Source: Martinezella hainanensis (GTDB taxonomy: Bacteria > Pseudomonadota > Alphaproteobacteria > Rhizobiales > Rhizobiaceae). Taken from it: a stretch of DNA of 64,000 bases. Under the pieces are notes generated by a model that worked only from the letters and a program-made list of their open reading frames with translations, was not told the DNA's origin and did not search any database. The stretch covers positions 605,850-669,849 of the forward strand of contig NZ_FMAC01000003.1 in assembly GCF_900094555.1 (NCBI RefSeq), in the 5' to 3' direction. Made by a program: the position numbers and the translations under genes. Shown piece by piece: positions 34,734-44,790 of this stretch; position 1 is the stretch's first letter, and each line of letters begins with the position of its first letter.

Positions 34734-35040
34734 GCTGTGATCTTTGCATGAAACAAAGCGCTGTTTCACGGGAAGTTTTACGACGCTTTGTTCATTTATA
34801 GTGCTCTTTCGATCTGGCCTGCCCATGTTGGCAGGCCTCATTCAGCAGGCGAATGGCTTCGCGCGTAGCGGAGCTGCGGCGGACATGGCGCTGAATGATC
34901 TTGTCACCTGCTCCTCTCTCGGCGTGGTCGTTTCCGCCATGACGCAAATTGAGAGGCCAGCAGTTTAGAACCCGGTCACCGCGATTTCTCTCAGTCAAAT
35001 GATGACTGCTTTCGGCCCTGCCCGGCAGCCCTGGCTGCGA
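34734..35040. other. Intergenic region with alternative hairpins
   Basis: 307 bp between the small protein and the L,D-transpeptidase gene. TGAAACA/TGTTTCA (34749-34755, 34762-34768) and AACAAAGCG/CGCTTTGTT (34752-34760, 34784-34792) share bases and cannot form together. No supported ORF is present. Confidence 0.45.
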
Positions 35041-35823
35041 TCAGAGCACGACGACCTTTGTTCCCACGCCGACCCGGCCATAGAGATCCATGACATCCGG
35101 ATTTGCCATGCGGATGCAGCCGGAAGACACCGCCTTGCCGATCGAGTTCGGCTCGTTGGTGCCGTGGATGCGATAGAGGGTGGAACCGAGATAGAGCGCT
35201 CTTGCTCCGAGGGGGTTATTGAGGCCACCCTCCATGTGGTCAGGCAATTCTGGGCGGCGAGCGATCATTTCCTTGGGCGGCGTCCAACCGGGCCACTCCG
35301 CCTTGCGGCTGATCGTCTCCGTGCCCTTCCAGGAGAAACCTTGCTTGCCGACACCGATGCCGTATTTGAGGGCAGTTCCGTCGTCGAGCACGAGATAGAG
35401 GCGCTTTTCCTTGGTGGAGATGACGATGGTGCCGGGGTCGTAGCCAGAGAAGCGCACGACCGTACGCGGGATCGGCGACTGCGCCAGACTGGCCCGCTTG
35501 TCATCCTTGAGGCCCGGACTGAACTGGGGAGACACCGCATTCCGATCGATCGAAGCCTGCCGCCGCGGACGAGGAGCTGGCGGGAAATCGCCGTCTTCAT
35601 CGTCGTTATAGTTATAGGGGTCACCCCGATAGTAATAGCCATCGTCGAGATGCGGATCGTCGCGATAGCGTGGCGGCGCCTCTCGCAAATAGCGTGGAGC
35701 AACATAGCCGCCGTCCAGGTCATCGCCGTAATCCGGCAGATATCTCCATTCCTGCGCATGCGCAGCAGTGCTTGCCATCAGTAAAGCCAGAGCGGGCAAA
35801 AGAACAAATTTCGTAGTCTTCAT
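35041..35823 (-). CDS. L,D-transpeptidase (YkuD domain), exported
   Basis: A 260-aa cell-wall enzyme that makes 3-3 peptidoglycan cross-links or attaches proteins to the wall. The signal peptide is MKTTKFVLLPALALLMAS, cut after AHA near 23. A tyrosine/aspartate-rich linker (YYYRGDPYNYNDDEDGD) leads to the YkuD domain (from about 117), with the catalytic pattern HGTN...SIGKAVSSGCIRM: His220 and Cys236. ATG at 35823 restores the signal peptide; the frame is open to 35895. Rhizobiales carry many such enzymes because their polar growth uses 3-3 links. It stands alone. Confidence 0.9.
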   Translation of the reverse strand: MKTTKFVLLPALALLMASTAAHAQEWRYLPDYGDDLDGGYVAPRYLREAPPRYRDDPHLDDGYYYRGDPYNYNDDEDGDFPPAPRPRRQASIDRNAVSPQFSPGLKDDKRASLAQSPIPRTVVRFSGYDPGTIVISTKEKRLYLVLDDGTALKYGIGVGKQGFSWKGTETISRKAEWPGWTPPKEMIARRPELPDHMEGGLNNPLGARALYLGSTLYRIHGTNEPNSIGKAVSSGCIRMANPDVMDLYGRVGVGTKVVVL

Positions 35824-36163
35824 GTGATAACCATACTTCCCGAAGAACGCATCGGATTGCGCCCCGTGTCGACGGGGTATGCGTGCCGCAGACAATTCCG
35901 GAAACGGCGGGCGTAATTGTGGCAGCGGCGATCGAAAGTCGTGTTTTTCCGACCTGTTTTTGAGGTGCTGCTACCGATACGCGATGCGTAAACGGGAGGC
36001 CGCACGGAGCGTTTCTGTCATCGGCCCGAAAAGATCCTCGCAGCTGGCGTCTACCGAAGACGGCCTGACCGGTTATCGAGCGGGACACTGTTCGTTGGAA
36101 TAACCTCCTCGACCAGTTTGTCGAACCTGCCTGGATCTGGCCGAACGAAACGGCACCGGATGA
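35824..36163. other. Intergenic gap, nothing recognised
   Basis: 340 bp between the lyase-like and the L,D-transpeptidase genes. No coding frame with a ribosome site, no hairpin followed by a T-tract and no repeat was seen. Confidence 0.4.
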
Positions 36164-37069
36164 TTACTTGGTGGATATTGCCAGTTTCGACCAAGCGGGA
36201 TCACTGGAAGGATCCGTCGACCAGAACTGGATATCTGCGAAGTCGATTGACTGCACGATATCGGGCAAAGTGTCCCTGTAGATCCCAAAGCGCGGTTGAA
36301 CGTCGATGAATGGGCGGCCGTCTTGATGGCGCATACCGTGATCGAGAAAGCCGAGGCGCCCCGTATAGGAAGTGTCGCAGGCGCGTCCGTTGAGATAGAC
36401 CTGCAGAGAGCTTGCTCCCTCCCGCAAGCTTGGCTTCAGCATCACATTCACATCGTTCCAGTCACCCACATTCAGGTGCCAGGGACCGCAGATTATCTTG
36501 GACTCACCGGCGTTGCAGTCGGCGCTTCCGCGCACCTTGGCAACGAAGTTCGCCCCTGTTTCCGTCGGTATGGCCTCGATTTTGAAGAGCGGATTTGCCG
36601 CCTGGCAAGCTCCAAGAGGTTTCGTCTCTTCCGTTGGGATGTTTTGCTTTACCTGATGGATGACGGTGCGGTTGCCAAGCCCCCGCCAGGGGGCTTCGAG
36701 CCGAAAGGCAAAATGGTACCAAGTCGGCTCATCGAATTTGATGACCTCTTTCCTGATCTGGATTTCTACCCGTTCCGTCGGCGCATCGCCGACACTCTGG
36801 TCCGGGGCGTCACCTGGATGCACCGTGATACGCAATATCGGCCTGGAAGGGGAGGAGAGATCGCAAACGATACGCGATCTCCATGAGGCAGGATCCAGCC
36901 TGCTGCTGATCCGCCAGAGCTTCGATGGATGCTCGCTGTCGGCGGCGCATAAGTCGGCAAAGCTGCCCGCCAGGGGAGACACGGCTTCCTGTGCCATGGC
37001 GTGCGATCCGTTCAAAGCACCCAGGCATAGTAAAACGAAGACAAGCTGCAGAATTCTCGAGGTCATCAT
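36164..37069 (-). CDS. Secreted polysaccharide-lyase-like protein (heparin lyase I-type jelly roll)
   Basis: A 301-aa exported protein. Signal peptide MTSRILQLVFVLLCLGALNG, cut after AMA or AQA near 27. The mature part has the beta-jelly-roll pattern of the PF14099-type lyases: TERVEIQIRKEVIKFDEPTW, then YHFAFRLEA, TVIHQVKQ, a WHLNVGDWNDVNVMLK segment and LQVYLNGRACDT, ending with FGIYRDTL and SIDFADIQFW. Such enzymes cleave acidic polysaccharides by beta-elimination. Catalytic residues could not be verified, so it could be only a binding domain. No export or capsule genes are adjacent. Confidence 0.6.
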   Translation of the reverse strand: MMTSRILQLVFVLLCLGALNGSHAMAQEAVSPLAGSFADLCAADSEHPSKLWRISSRLDPASWRSRIVCDLSSPSRPILRITVHPGDAPDQSVGDAPTERVEIQIRKEVIKFDEPTWYHFAFRLEAPWRGLGNRTVIHQVKQNIPTEETKPLGACQAANPLFKIEAIPTETGANFVAKVRGSADCNAGESKIICGPWHLNVGDWNDVNVMLKPSLREGASSLQVYLNGRACDTSYTGRLGFLDHGMRHQDGRPFIDVQPRFGIYRDTLPDIVQSIDFADIQFWSTDPSSDPAWSKLAISTK

Positions 37070-37247
37070 CGTCGGTCTTTTCTGAAAGACAGGATAGGGT
37101 CTGGGAAGCGGCGGCTCCAGCCAGCTTTCTTGACCAACGATATTGGTTGCAAAGCCTCAGTTCATTTCTATCGGTCGAAAATTGTGGGTCAAGCGCGTTT
37201 CGATCGGCAACGTCATGCTGGGCACTGCAGGGGTGAATGGACGCCAG

Positions 37248-38825
37248 TCAATCATCCCGTTTACCGTCGGCGGACAGTTTCCAGCCTTCCTCATCGATAC
37301 GGCTGATATTGAGCTTGTCACCGTTGAACGACAGGACATATTTGATCTGCGTGCCGTATCCAATGTCTTGCATGTCGATCACGAATGTATGCCCATCCGA
37401 CCACCTCCCTTTGGCGGCGGGGATGTGGCCCGGGTAGTGGCCGGAAAGCGCGGGCTGGCCTTTGCGATAGAGCCCGTCAAGTCCGATCGGTACGTCTTGC
37501 GCGATTGAAGAGCCCGCCGGATAACGCAAATACTGTTCATATTCGAGATGCGGATGAGGGCCGGTCAGAAATAGGGTAAGTGACCTTAATTCCAGATCGT
37601 TGTCGGGAAATTTGTAGGTCTTTCCGGAACTGGTGGAGGCCATCTCCGGGGTTGGGCCAACGGCCGTTGGTTTCTCAACCGCAGCATCCTTGATCGTATT
37701 GGCAAGCTGCTCGGCCGCGTTCGGGTTTGGCGGAAGCGCCGATTCGGATTTGACCGCCGAGGAAACATTATCAGCCAGATTGCGGAGCGGGACATATTTT
37801 CTGGCGGTGGTCACTACCACGATATCCAGATCGGGAAACACCGCTATATTCTGACCATCCTTGCCGTTCGCCATGTAAACGTGCCGTTCGGGCAATATCC
37901 AGAAGAAGTTCGAGTAGCTCTGGCTGGGATCGTATGATGCATGCGTATTTACGATCCTGTGGCTCAAAACATCCGCCCAGCCGGCTGGAAGAAGTTGCCT
38001 TCCCTCCCACTCGCCATGATGCAAATACAGATAGCCGAATTTTGCCATGTCGCGCGGCAGCAAGAACAGCATCCCGTCTCCGATTGTCAGACCTTGGGGA
38101 TCGCGGTCCCAATGCAAATCGGTAATGCCTAGGGGAGCGAAGAGCTTTTCGCGCGCATAATCCTCCTCGGGCTTGCCGGTAAGCCGGGTGATGATCGCGG
38201 AAACGAGATCCGGGTTGCCGTTGCTATAGTTGAAAACTTCTCCTGGCGGATGGGCCATGGGGCGATCAAGAATGAATTGGGTCAAATTGGACGCCCGGTA
38301 CATATCCTGCATTGTTTGCTGCGTACCGCCCTCAAACCCCTGATCCCAATCGAGGCCGGACGTCATGTCCAGAAGGTTTTGAATCGTGATCGCCTTCTTT
38401 CTGTCGTCCACATTGGCAATGTGCCGGTCGGCGAAGAAGTCGAGTACGGGATGATCGAGACGGTCGAGCAGGCCGTCCTTATAGGCCATGCCGAGAAGCG
38501 TGCCGGTAATCGCCTTTGTGGAGGAAAATATCTCGTGCGGAACATCCCCAGTATAGGGCGCATAATAGGCTTCAGTGACAATGTGCCCGTGACGCACGAC
38601 GAGGAGGCTGTCAAAATTGTGACTTTCCCCATAGGCGACAAGCTTGGCGAGTGCGGCGGAATCCATGCCCTGCTCTTCCGGCGTTGATGTTAGCCATTCT
38701 TTGGTCGGCCATACCGAATTATTCGTGTCCTGCGCCCGAGCAGGCTTGATGTGAGCGAAGGCGAGCAGAGCGCACAGGCTCAACATCGCACTCAAGACGA
38801 AACGTTCTTTGATTGGTACGTTCAT
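37248..38825 (-). CDS. Serine hydrolase, class C beta-lactamase/esterase family
   Basis: A 525-aa exported enzyme. Signal peptide with a hydrophobic stretch (LSAMLSLCALLAFAHI) cut after ARA near 31. The SxxK catalytic motif is SSTK at 101-104; the YSN motif follows in FNYSNGNPD near 190. A C-terminal extra domain of about 130 aa (after 395, FPDNDLELRSLTLF) forms a beta-rich region unlike plain beta-lactamases. Probably an esterase, D-aminopeptidase or carboxypeptidase rather than a resistance enzyme. It runs in the same direction as the AraC gene upstream, 82 bp apart, which may control it. Confidence 0.87.
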   Translation of the reverse strand: MNVPIKERFVLSAMLSLCALLAFAHIKPARAQDTNNSVWPTKEWLTSTPEEQGMDSAALAKLVAYGESHNFDSLLVVRHGHIVTEAYYAPYTGDVPHEIFSSTKAITGTLLGMAYKDGLLDRLDHPVLDFFADRHIANVDDRKKAITIQNLLDMTSGLDWDQGFEGGTQQTMQDMYRASNLTQFILDRPMAHPPGEVFNYSNGNPDLVSAIITRLTGKPEEDYAREKLFAPLGITDLHWDRDPQGLTIGDGMLFLLPRDMAKFGYLYLHHGEWEGRQLLPAGWADVLSHRIVNTHASYDPSQSYSNFFWILPERHVYMANGKDGQNIAVFPDLDIVVVTTARKYVPLRNLADNVSSAVKSESALPPNPNAAEQLANTIKDAAVEKPTAVGPTPEMASTSSGKTYKFPDNDLELRSLTLFLTGPHPHLEYEQYLRYPAGSSIAQDVPIGLDGLYRKGQPALSGHYPGHIPAAKGRWSDGHTFVIDMQDIGYGTQIKYVLSFNGDKLNISRIDEEGWKLSADGKRDD

Positions 38826-38907
38826 GGCGGTCTCCTATCTTATGGAGACTATGCCGCGCGGAGCCCGCGCATTCTCGCCGAAAATTGGAAAATGACTTGC
38901 CGATTTC

Positions 38908-40041
38908 TCACCGCGGCTTGCCGATTATAACATTCCTTGCTGCATCCGGCTGTTTCGCCGTCGGCTGGGTGAGGATTTGACGGCGAAATTCGGTCGGCGT
39001 CAGGCCTGTTTCTGCCTTGAAGGCTCGGTTGAACGGGCCGAGCGACTGGAAGCCGGCATCCATAGCGATCGTCAGGATCGACACGTCCTTTTGGCTGGGA
39101 TCGGCCAGAGCCACCTTGGCTTCATCGATCCGATACCGGTTGAGAAAGGCGTTGAAATTGCGGTAGCCAAGACCTTCGTTGATAATTTGACGCAAGCGAT
39201 ATTCCGGCAGGCTCATAAATGCGGCAAGAGAGCCGATGGTCAGCCCTTCGCGACGATATATGCGCTCGGTCGTCATCAGGCGCTCCAGGCGAGCGAGAAG
39301 TGCCGGTTCAATTCCTGGACTGCCTTCCGTTTCGATCGGAGCAGAAGAGAGACTGTCGACGGATGTAGCTGCCCGTTCGGGGGTAACGGCTTGATCGGGT
39401 GAGGCCGTGCGGAACACGCTCCAGCCGGCAAGCGCCGCCAACAAGCAAAGACTAATCCCGTTGGCGAGGTTTCGCGCCGAGGCGGACCATGTCAGGATGG
39501 CGACAGAGGAGAGATTGGCGATCGCATTGAACGCGATATAGGTCAGCGTTCCCATCAGCACGGCGACGCGCAACCGTCGTCGCCCGGCAACCAAATCCAT
39601 TCGCCAGCTCGCAATCGTCTGCATCATTGCGAGCACCCCGAAGCTGAGATTGGCGACCGTAAGAACCCGATTGATCGCCGAGGCTGCAGAAGCCGATACG
39701 ATGCCATAGGAAGTAATCAGCGTCAGGCCGACCAGGGCGATCCAGACGTTGCGATGCCAGGGCCGGAAGACAAAATCGTCGTCGAAAACCACCCGTGCCC
39801 AGAGCCAGAAGGCGATCGAGCCGCTCGATGACAGTGCGATGAGTGGCAGCCTTGCCCAATGCCACTCCGACGGCAAGCCCGGTGCGTCGATAATCGCAGA
39901 GGCGGAACCGGCCGCAGCCAGGGCGGGGCGAATGAATTCTACGGGGCGATGGCGCAGAAAAACGGCGGTCATCATCAGCAGCAAACCTGCGGCCGCACCA
40001 CGACAACCGTTATCGAGAGCAATGAGGCCAGCGCTGCTCAT
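38908..40041 (-). CDS. AraC-family regulator with N-terminal membrane domain
   Basis: A 377-aa protein. The N-terminal part holds about six to seven hydrophobic helices (AAAGLLLMMTAVFL, WHWARLPLIALSS, NVWIALVGLTLITSYGIV, NGISLCLLAALAGWSVF). A linker rich in Ser/Pro follows, and the C-terminal AraC domain has SLAAFMSLPEYRLRQIINEG and LTIAMDAGFQSLGPFNRAFK, with GLTPTEFRRQIL. It probably anchors in the inner membrane and senses a membrane or periplasmic cue. ATG at 40041 (MSSAGLIALDNG) gives a sound start. It is upstream of the serine hydrolase gene, its most likely target. Confidence 0.82.
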   Translation of the reverse strand: MSSAGLIALDNGCRGAAAGLLLMMTAVFLRHRPVEFIRPALAAAGSASAIIDAPGLPSEWHWARLPLIALSSSGSIAFWLWARVVFDDDFVFRPWHRNVWIALVGLTLITSYGIVSASAASAINRVLTVANLSFGVLAMMQTIASWRMDLVAGRRRLRVAVLMGTLTYIAFNAIANLSSVAILTWSASARNLANGISLCLLAALAGWSVFRTASPDQAVTPERAATSVDSLSSAPIETEGSPGIEPALLARLERLMTTERIYRREGLTIGSLAAFMSLPEYRLRQIINEGLGYRNFNAFLNRYRIDEAKVALADPSQKDVSILTIAMDAGFQSLGPFNRAFKAETGLTPTEFRRQILTQPTAKQPDAARNVIIGKPR

Positions 40042-40313
40042 GCCCCAAGGGTCTCCACCGCGACACAGTTCAAGAATGCACGGCGGCGAGTGGCCTGAGC
40101 ATGTTGGCACCGAGCCAGATGCTTGAGGGTTACGGCGTCATCGTCAGCCGATAACGTTGCCAGCTGATGGCGCTTCCCGAATTCATTCGCGAGATCGGGA
40201 CTTCGTGGCAGGTTGGAAGGCATGTGGGAACCGCCTAAACAGTTACAATCCGTCCGAGGATATGTCCGGCAACCATTTTCTGCCCCAAGGGATAGGATGA
40301 CCTCGTGCGATCG

Positions 40314-41391
<1,078 letters not shown>

Positions 41392-41399
<8 letters not shown>

Positions 41400-42429
41400 T
41401 GCTGGCCTCCTTTTTACCGGCAGATACAGACGTACCAGGTTTGTCCGTGCTTTTAGGGCTCATCGGCTCGAAGTCAGCTTTGCCGTAGCCATCGAAGATG
41501 AGGCTGGCGGCCCCGATCAGCCCGGCATGGCGCCCGAGCTGTGCGGCAACGATCGGCACGTTGCGATAGGCGGGCATGGCGCGCTCGCGAACCGTCGCCA
41601 CCATTTGATCATGCAGAAGATCGAAGCCATGCGAAATTCCGCCGCCCATGACAAGCACGTCGGGGGAATAGAGGTGGAGCAGATTTGTAAAGCCGATCCC
41701 GAGCCACCGCGCCTCGGCATCCAGCAGCTCCAGCGCATCGGCGTCGCCCTTTCGTGCGGCTTCGACGACATGTCGTCCGGTGACGTCGGCGTCGGCGGCG
41801 AGCGAGCGCAGTACCGATCCGTCTGACGGTCTGGTGCGGGCGGTTGCACGCCTGCCGAGCGCCGTGCCGGAGGCGACTGCCTCAAAGCAGCCGACTGCCC
41901 CGCAAAAACAACGTTCGCCCTCGCTCGTGATCGTCATGTGGCCGATCTCGGCAGCGAGGCCACGTCTGCCGTGCAGAATCCGGCCGTCGGCAATCACGCC
42001 ACCGCCGATACCAGTCGATACTGTGACGAACACCATCGATCCCGCCCCACGGCCGGCGCCATATCGCCATTCGCCAAGCGCTGCCGCGTTTGCATCGTTT
42101 TCAAGCCGTACGGGCAGCTGGAAGTGGCTGTGGAGAATGTCCGCCAGCGGAACTTCATGCCATCCGACCAGGGTCGGAGCGGCAATGACAACACCGGCGT
42201 CCGGATCGAGCGGGCCAGGCGCGCCGATCCCGATCCCGATTGGAGAAAGATCGGGCGTTTCCGTCAGCACCGTTTCGGCCAGCAGTTCGATCTGCCGGAT
42301 GACGGCGGCCGGGCCTCCGGCCGCGTCCGTCGACAGCGACGAGAACGCCAGAAGGCATCCGGCATCATCGATAAGCGCAGCGCGAAGCTCCGTTCCACCG
42401 AGATCGAATGCAAGAGCGACCTTTTTCAC
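41392..42429 (-). CDS. ROK-family sugar kinase
   Basis: A 345-aa kinase that phosphorylates a sugar. The ATP motif [14 protein letters not shown] is at the N terminus, the conserved [13 protein letters not shown] with catalytic Asp at about 112, and [14 protein letters not shown] follows. The zinc motif is intact: His164 in EIGHM, then CFCGAVGC with Cys174, Cys176 and Cys181. The GTG start at 42429 overlaps the epimerase stop (GTGA). Earlier in-frame codons lie inside that gene. The AlsE/Rpe-like epimerase next door suggests an allose/allulose-type or related hexose kinase. Confidence 0.9.
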
Positions 42430-43151
42430 GAAATTCGGCTCTCCAACCCATGCAGCCAGGCAATACGGTCGCCAAGGTTCTTGTCGCCGAATGCCAGCGA
42501 CCCGAGAACCACCGTCTGTGCTCCGGCCTGGCGCAGAAGCGGCACCGTCTGCTCGCGAATGCCTCCATCGGCGGCGAGTATGATCTGATCCTCGCGGCCG
42601 GCTTTTCTCAGGAGGGAGCGCGCTTCGATCAATCGGTCGCATGCCTTTTCGGAAAGGCTTTGTCCTTTGACGCCGATCGAGGTTCCAAGCAGCGTGACGA
42701 AGGCGACATGATCGATGAAAGGCTCGATCGCCGATACGGGCGTCTCCAGTCGTAGCACCACGCCAGCTTCGGCACCCAGCTCCTTGGCAAGTGCGATTGC
42801 GCGCAAGCCCGCATCGCCGTTTTCAGCATGAACGCTGATCAAATCCGCGCCCGCCTCTATGAATTGGCGTGTCTGTTCCTCGACGATTTCGGCCTCGACC
42901 ATGAGATGGACATGGATGGGCTTGGCGGTCGACTTGGCAATGCGCGCGACAAAATCCGGAAAGAATAGGAAACCCGGGGTAAAGCGCGCATCGGCAACAT
43001 CGATGTGATGCAGATCGACATAGGCTTCGATGCGCTTGAGGTCGGTTTCCATATTGGCAAGGTCGGCCGACCAGAGCGAGAATTCGCCGAGAAGCCTGTT
43101 GCGGGGAAGCGCTGCGATGGCCGCCGGGCCGGAAAGGGGTTTGGACGTCAT
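42426..43151 (-). CDS. Ribulose-phosphate 3-epimerase / D-allulose-6-phosphate 3-epimerase-like protein
   Basis: A 241-aa TIM barrel of the Rpe/AlsE family, which interconverts ketose phosphates at C3. It opens with LGEFSLWSADLANMETDLKR, and HHIDVADARFTPGF carries the metal ligands His and Asp (HxD), followed by HVHLMVEAEIVEEQ (HxHLM). LAADGGIREQTVPLLRQAGA holds the catalytic Asp, and VVLGSLAF the phosphate-binding end. The ADARFTPGFLF segment differs from housekeeping Rpe (DVMDGHFVPN), so it is a specialised paralogue, as AlsE is. Overlaps both neighbours by 4 nt. Confidence 0.85.
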   Translation of the reverse strand: MTSKPLSGPAAIAALPRNRLLGEFSLWSADLANMETDLKRIEAYVDLHHIDVADARFTPGFLFFPDFVARIAKSTAKPIHVHLMVEAEIVEEQTRQFIEAGADLISVHAENGDAGLRAIALAKELGAEAGVVLRLETPVSAIEPFIDHVAFVTLLGTSIGVKGQSLSEKACDRLIEARSLLRKAGREDQIILAADGGIREQTVPLLRQAGAQTVVLGSLAFGDKNLGDRIAWLHGLESRIS

Positions 43152-43972
43152 GATGGAACAAAGCTCCGGATTGTTTTGGATGCTAGAAAATGCGCAATGG
43201 CGTCTTGGACTTCGGTAAAATGCCTGATCTTGTCGACAGCCTTGGCGGTGACTTCGACAAGGCTTGCGTCTGGAATGATATCGGTGAGTGTCTGCGCGCA
43301 GGAGAGCGGATGGATCGCGTCCTGCCGGTTGCCGATGATCAGGGTGGGCACGGCAAGGACGGCGGCAGCTGCCTGCGGAACATCTGGCCCGTCTGCGGCG
43401 ATATCAGCCAGAACAGAGGCAAAGGCGACGGCATCCGGCCTGTCGAAATAGCCGAGCAGGGAAGAGAAGTTGTCCGGTGCCTCCGAAGCGATCCGTCGCC
43501 CTATTTCGGAGGCGACAAAACGCCTTTTGGCCTCCTCGATCGGGTGCGAACGGATCAGGGCGGCGACGGTGCGAATCGGCTCGAGATTGTCTGGCGATGC
43601 CTCGAAGGTCCAGGCGGGGCGCACGAGAACGAGCCCGGCGACCCGGTGGGGGTGATGATGGGCAAGATGCAGGGCAATGGCCGCGCCCATTGAAATACCG
43701 CCTACGACGAAGCGGTCAAAACCGCATTCAGTCGCCGCGGCCAGAACGTCCTCGGCAAACATACGGATCGAAAAGGACCGCGCATTGCCGAGCGAGGATG
43801 CGCCATGTCCACGGCACTCCAGCGTCAGCCGGCGAATATTTGCGGCAGGGACATTCTGCGCCACCTGCATCTCATCGCCGCCAAGACCATGCTGAAAGAC
43901 GACCGGAAGCCCCTGACTATTCTCATAGACGGCAAGTTCCGCATCGCCGCGCTTGAACGTTTTCTTTTCCAT
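43148..43972 (-). CDS. Alpha/beta hydrolase
   Basis: A 274-aa soluble hydrolase. The oxyanion motif is VFQHGLGGDE, the nucleophile elbow GISMG near residue 94, and a late Asp (IIGNRQDAIHPL) and His complete the triad. It resembles 3-oxoadipate enol-lactonase-type enzymes, so a sugar lactonase or esterase role fits a pathway with a Gfo/Idh dehydrogenase making a lactone. It overlaps the TIM barrel gene by 1 nt and the epimerase by 4 nt. Confidence 0.85.
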   Translation of the reverse strand: MEKKTFKRGDAELAVYENSQGLPVVFQHGLGGDEMQVAQNVPAANIRRLTLECRGHGASSLGNARSFSIRMFAEDVLAAATECGFDRFVVGGISMGAAIALHLAHHHPHRVAGLVLVRPAWTFEASPDNLEPIRTVAALIRSHPIEEAKRRFVASEIGRRIASEAPDNFSSLLGYFDRPDAVAFASVLADIAADGPDVPQAAAAVLAVPTLIIGNRQDAIHPLSCAQTLTDIIPDASLVEVTAKAVDKIRHFTEVQDAIAHFLASKTIRSFVPS

Positions 43973-44790
43973 CAGATCAACGCCTTGAGGAAGCCGGCGA
44001 CGCCGGACGCTTCCGAAGCCGAAAGGCCATGCGTCACGAGCGGTCCGTCGAAATTCACGGCGCGCAGCCGTGCGATGAAGTCGGCAAAATCCACCACACC
44101 TTGCCCGGCGGTTGCGAAGCGGCCGTCGGCATGACGATCCTTGGCATGGGCCAAGGCGATGTGACCGGCCGAGGTTTCGATCGCCTCTGCGACGATCGCC
44201 CTTGCTTGCGCCGGCGTCGCCTGTTCGAAGAGATTGGCAGGATCGAGCACGATGCGCAGCCGTCGCGATCCCATCTCGCCGATCAGCCGGCGGGCATCGC
44301 CTGCCGAGGTGACGATATTGGCCTGCTCCGGCTCGATGCCGAGATCGACGCCGTGCCGCTCAGCCAGCTCCAGAGCCTCCGACATTTCCGCCGCCATGTC
44401 GGCCCAGGCCGAAGGATCGCCATTGTCGGGATGATGAGCCCATTGATCATTCGGATCGCGCGTTCCTGTGCAAAGCGTCACCAGCGGAATGGCGAGTGCT
44501 GCTGCCGCTTCGATGACGACGGCGAGCTGGGCAAGGCCTGCCCGGCGCACGGCGATCTCGGGGTGAGCCATGTTGTAGGTACCCGACAGGGCGGCAAGCG
44601 AGATGCCCGTCGCGTCTACGGCCGAACGAACCGCTGCGATCGTCGTTTCCGAAACGGCATCGGGCATGGACGGGAGGCCGCAGCAGGCAAGATTGAACTG
44701 TGCGCATGCATAACCGCTGTCGCGTACTGCCGAGAGAACGCCGAGCGGCTCCGTTCCGGGAAAGGTCTTGGCGAAGATCCCGATCTGCAT
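43972..44790 (-). CDS. Sugar phosphate isomerase/epimerase-like TIM barrel (AP endonuclease 2 family), first copy
   Basis: A 272-aa protein with an IolE/xylose isomerase-type barrel: MQIGIFAKTFPG, LTLECR-like acids replaced by IPLVTLCTGTRDPNDQW, then LGIEPEQANIV (metal-binding Glu), LRIVLDPANLFE (Asp), and IALAHAKDRHADG (His, Lys-Asp). Metal residues for isomerase or ketose-elimination chemistry are in place. It overlaps both neighbours by 1 nt (TGATG). It shares little with the second barrel at 45878, so the two probably catalyse different steps. Confidence 0.85.
   Translation of the reverse strand: MQIGIFAKTFPGTEPLGVLSAVRDSGYACAQFNLACCGLPSMPDAVSETTIAAVRSAVDATGISLAALSGTYNMAHPEIAVRRAGLAQLAVVIEAAAALAIPLVTLCTGTRDPNDQWAHHPDNGDPSAWADMAAEMSEALELAERHGVDLGIEPEQANIVTSAGDARRLIGEMGSRRLRIVLDPANLFEQATPAQARAIVAEAIETSAGHIALAHAKDRHADGRFATAGQGVVDFADFIARLRAVNFDGPLVTHGLSASEASGVAGFLKALI

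Noticed and set aside
37248..38825. Antibiotic-resistance beta-lactamase
   Set aside because: SxxK and YSN motifs are shared with esterases and peptidases, and the large C-terminal extra domain argues against a dedicated beta-lactamase.
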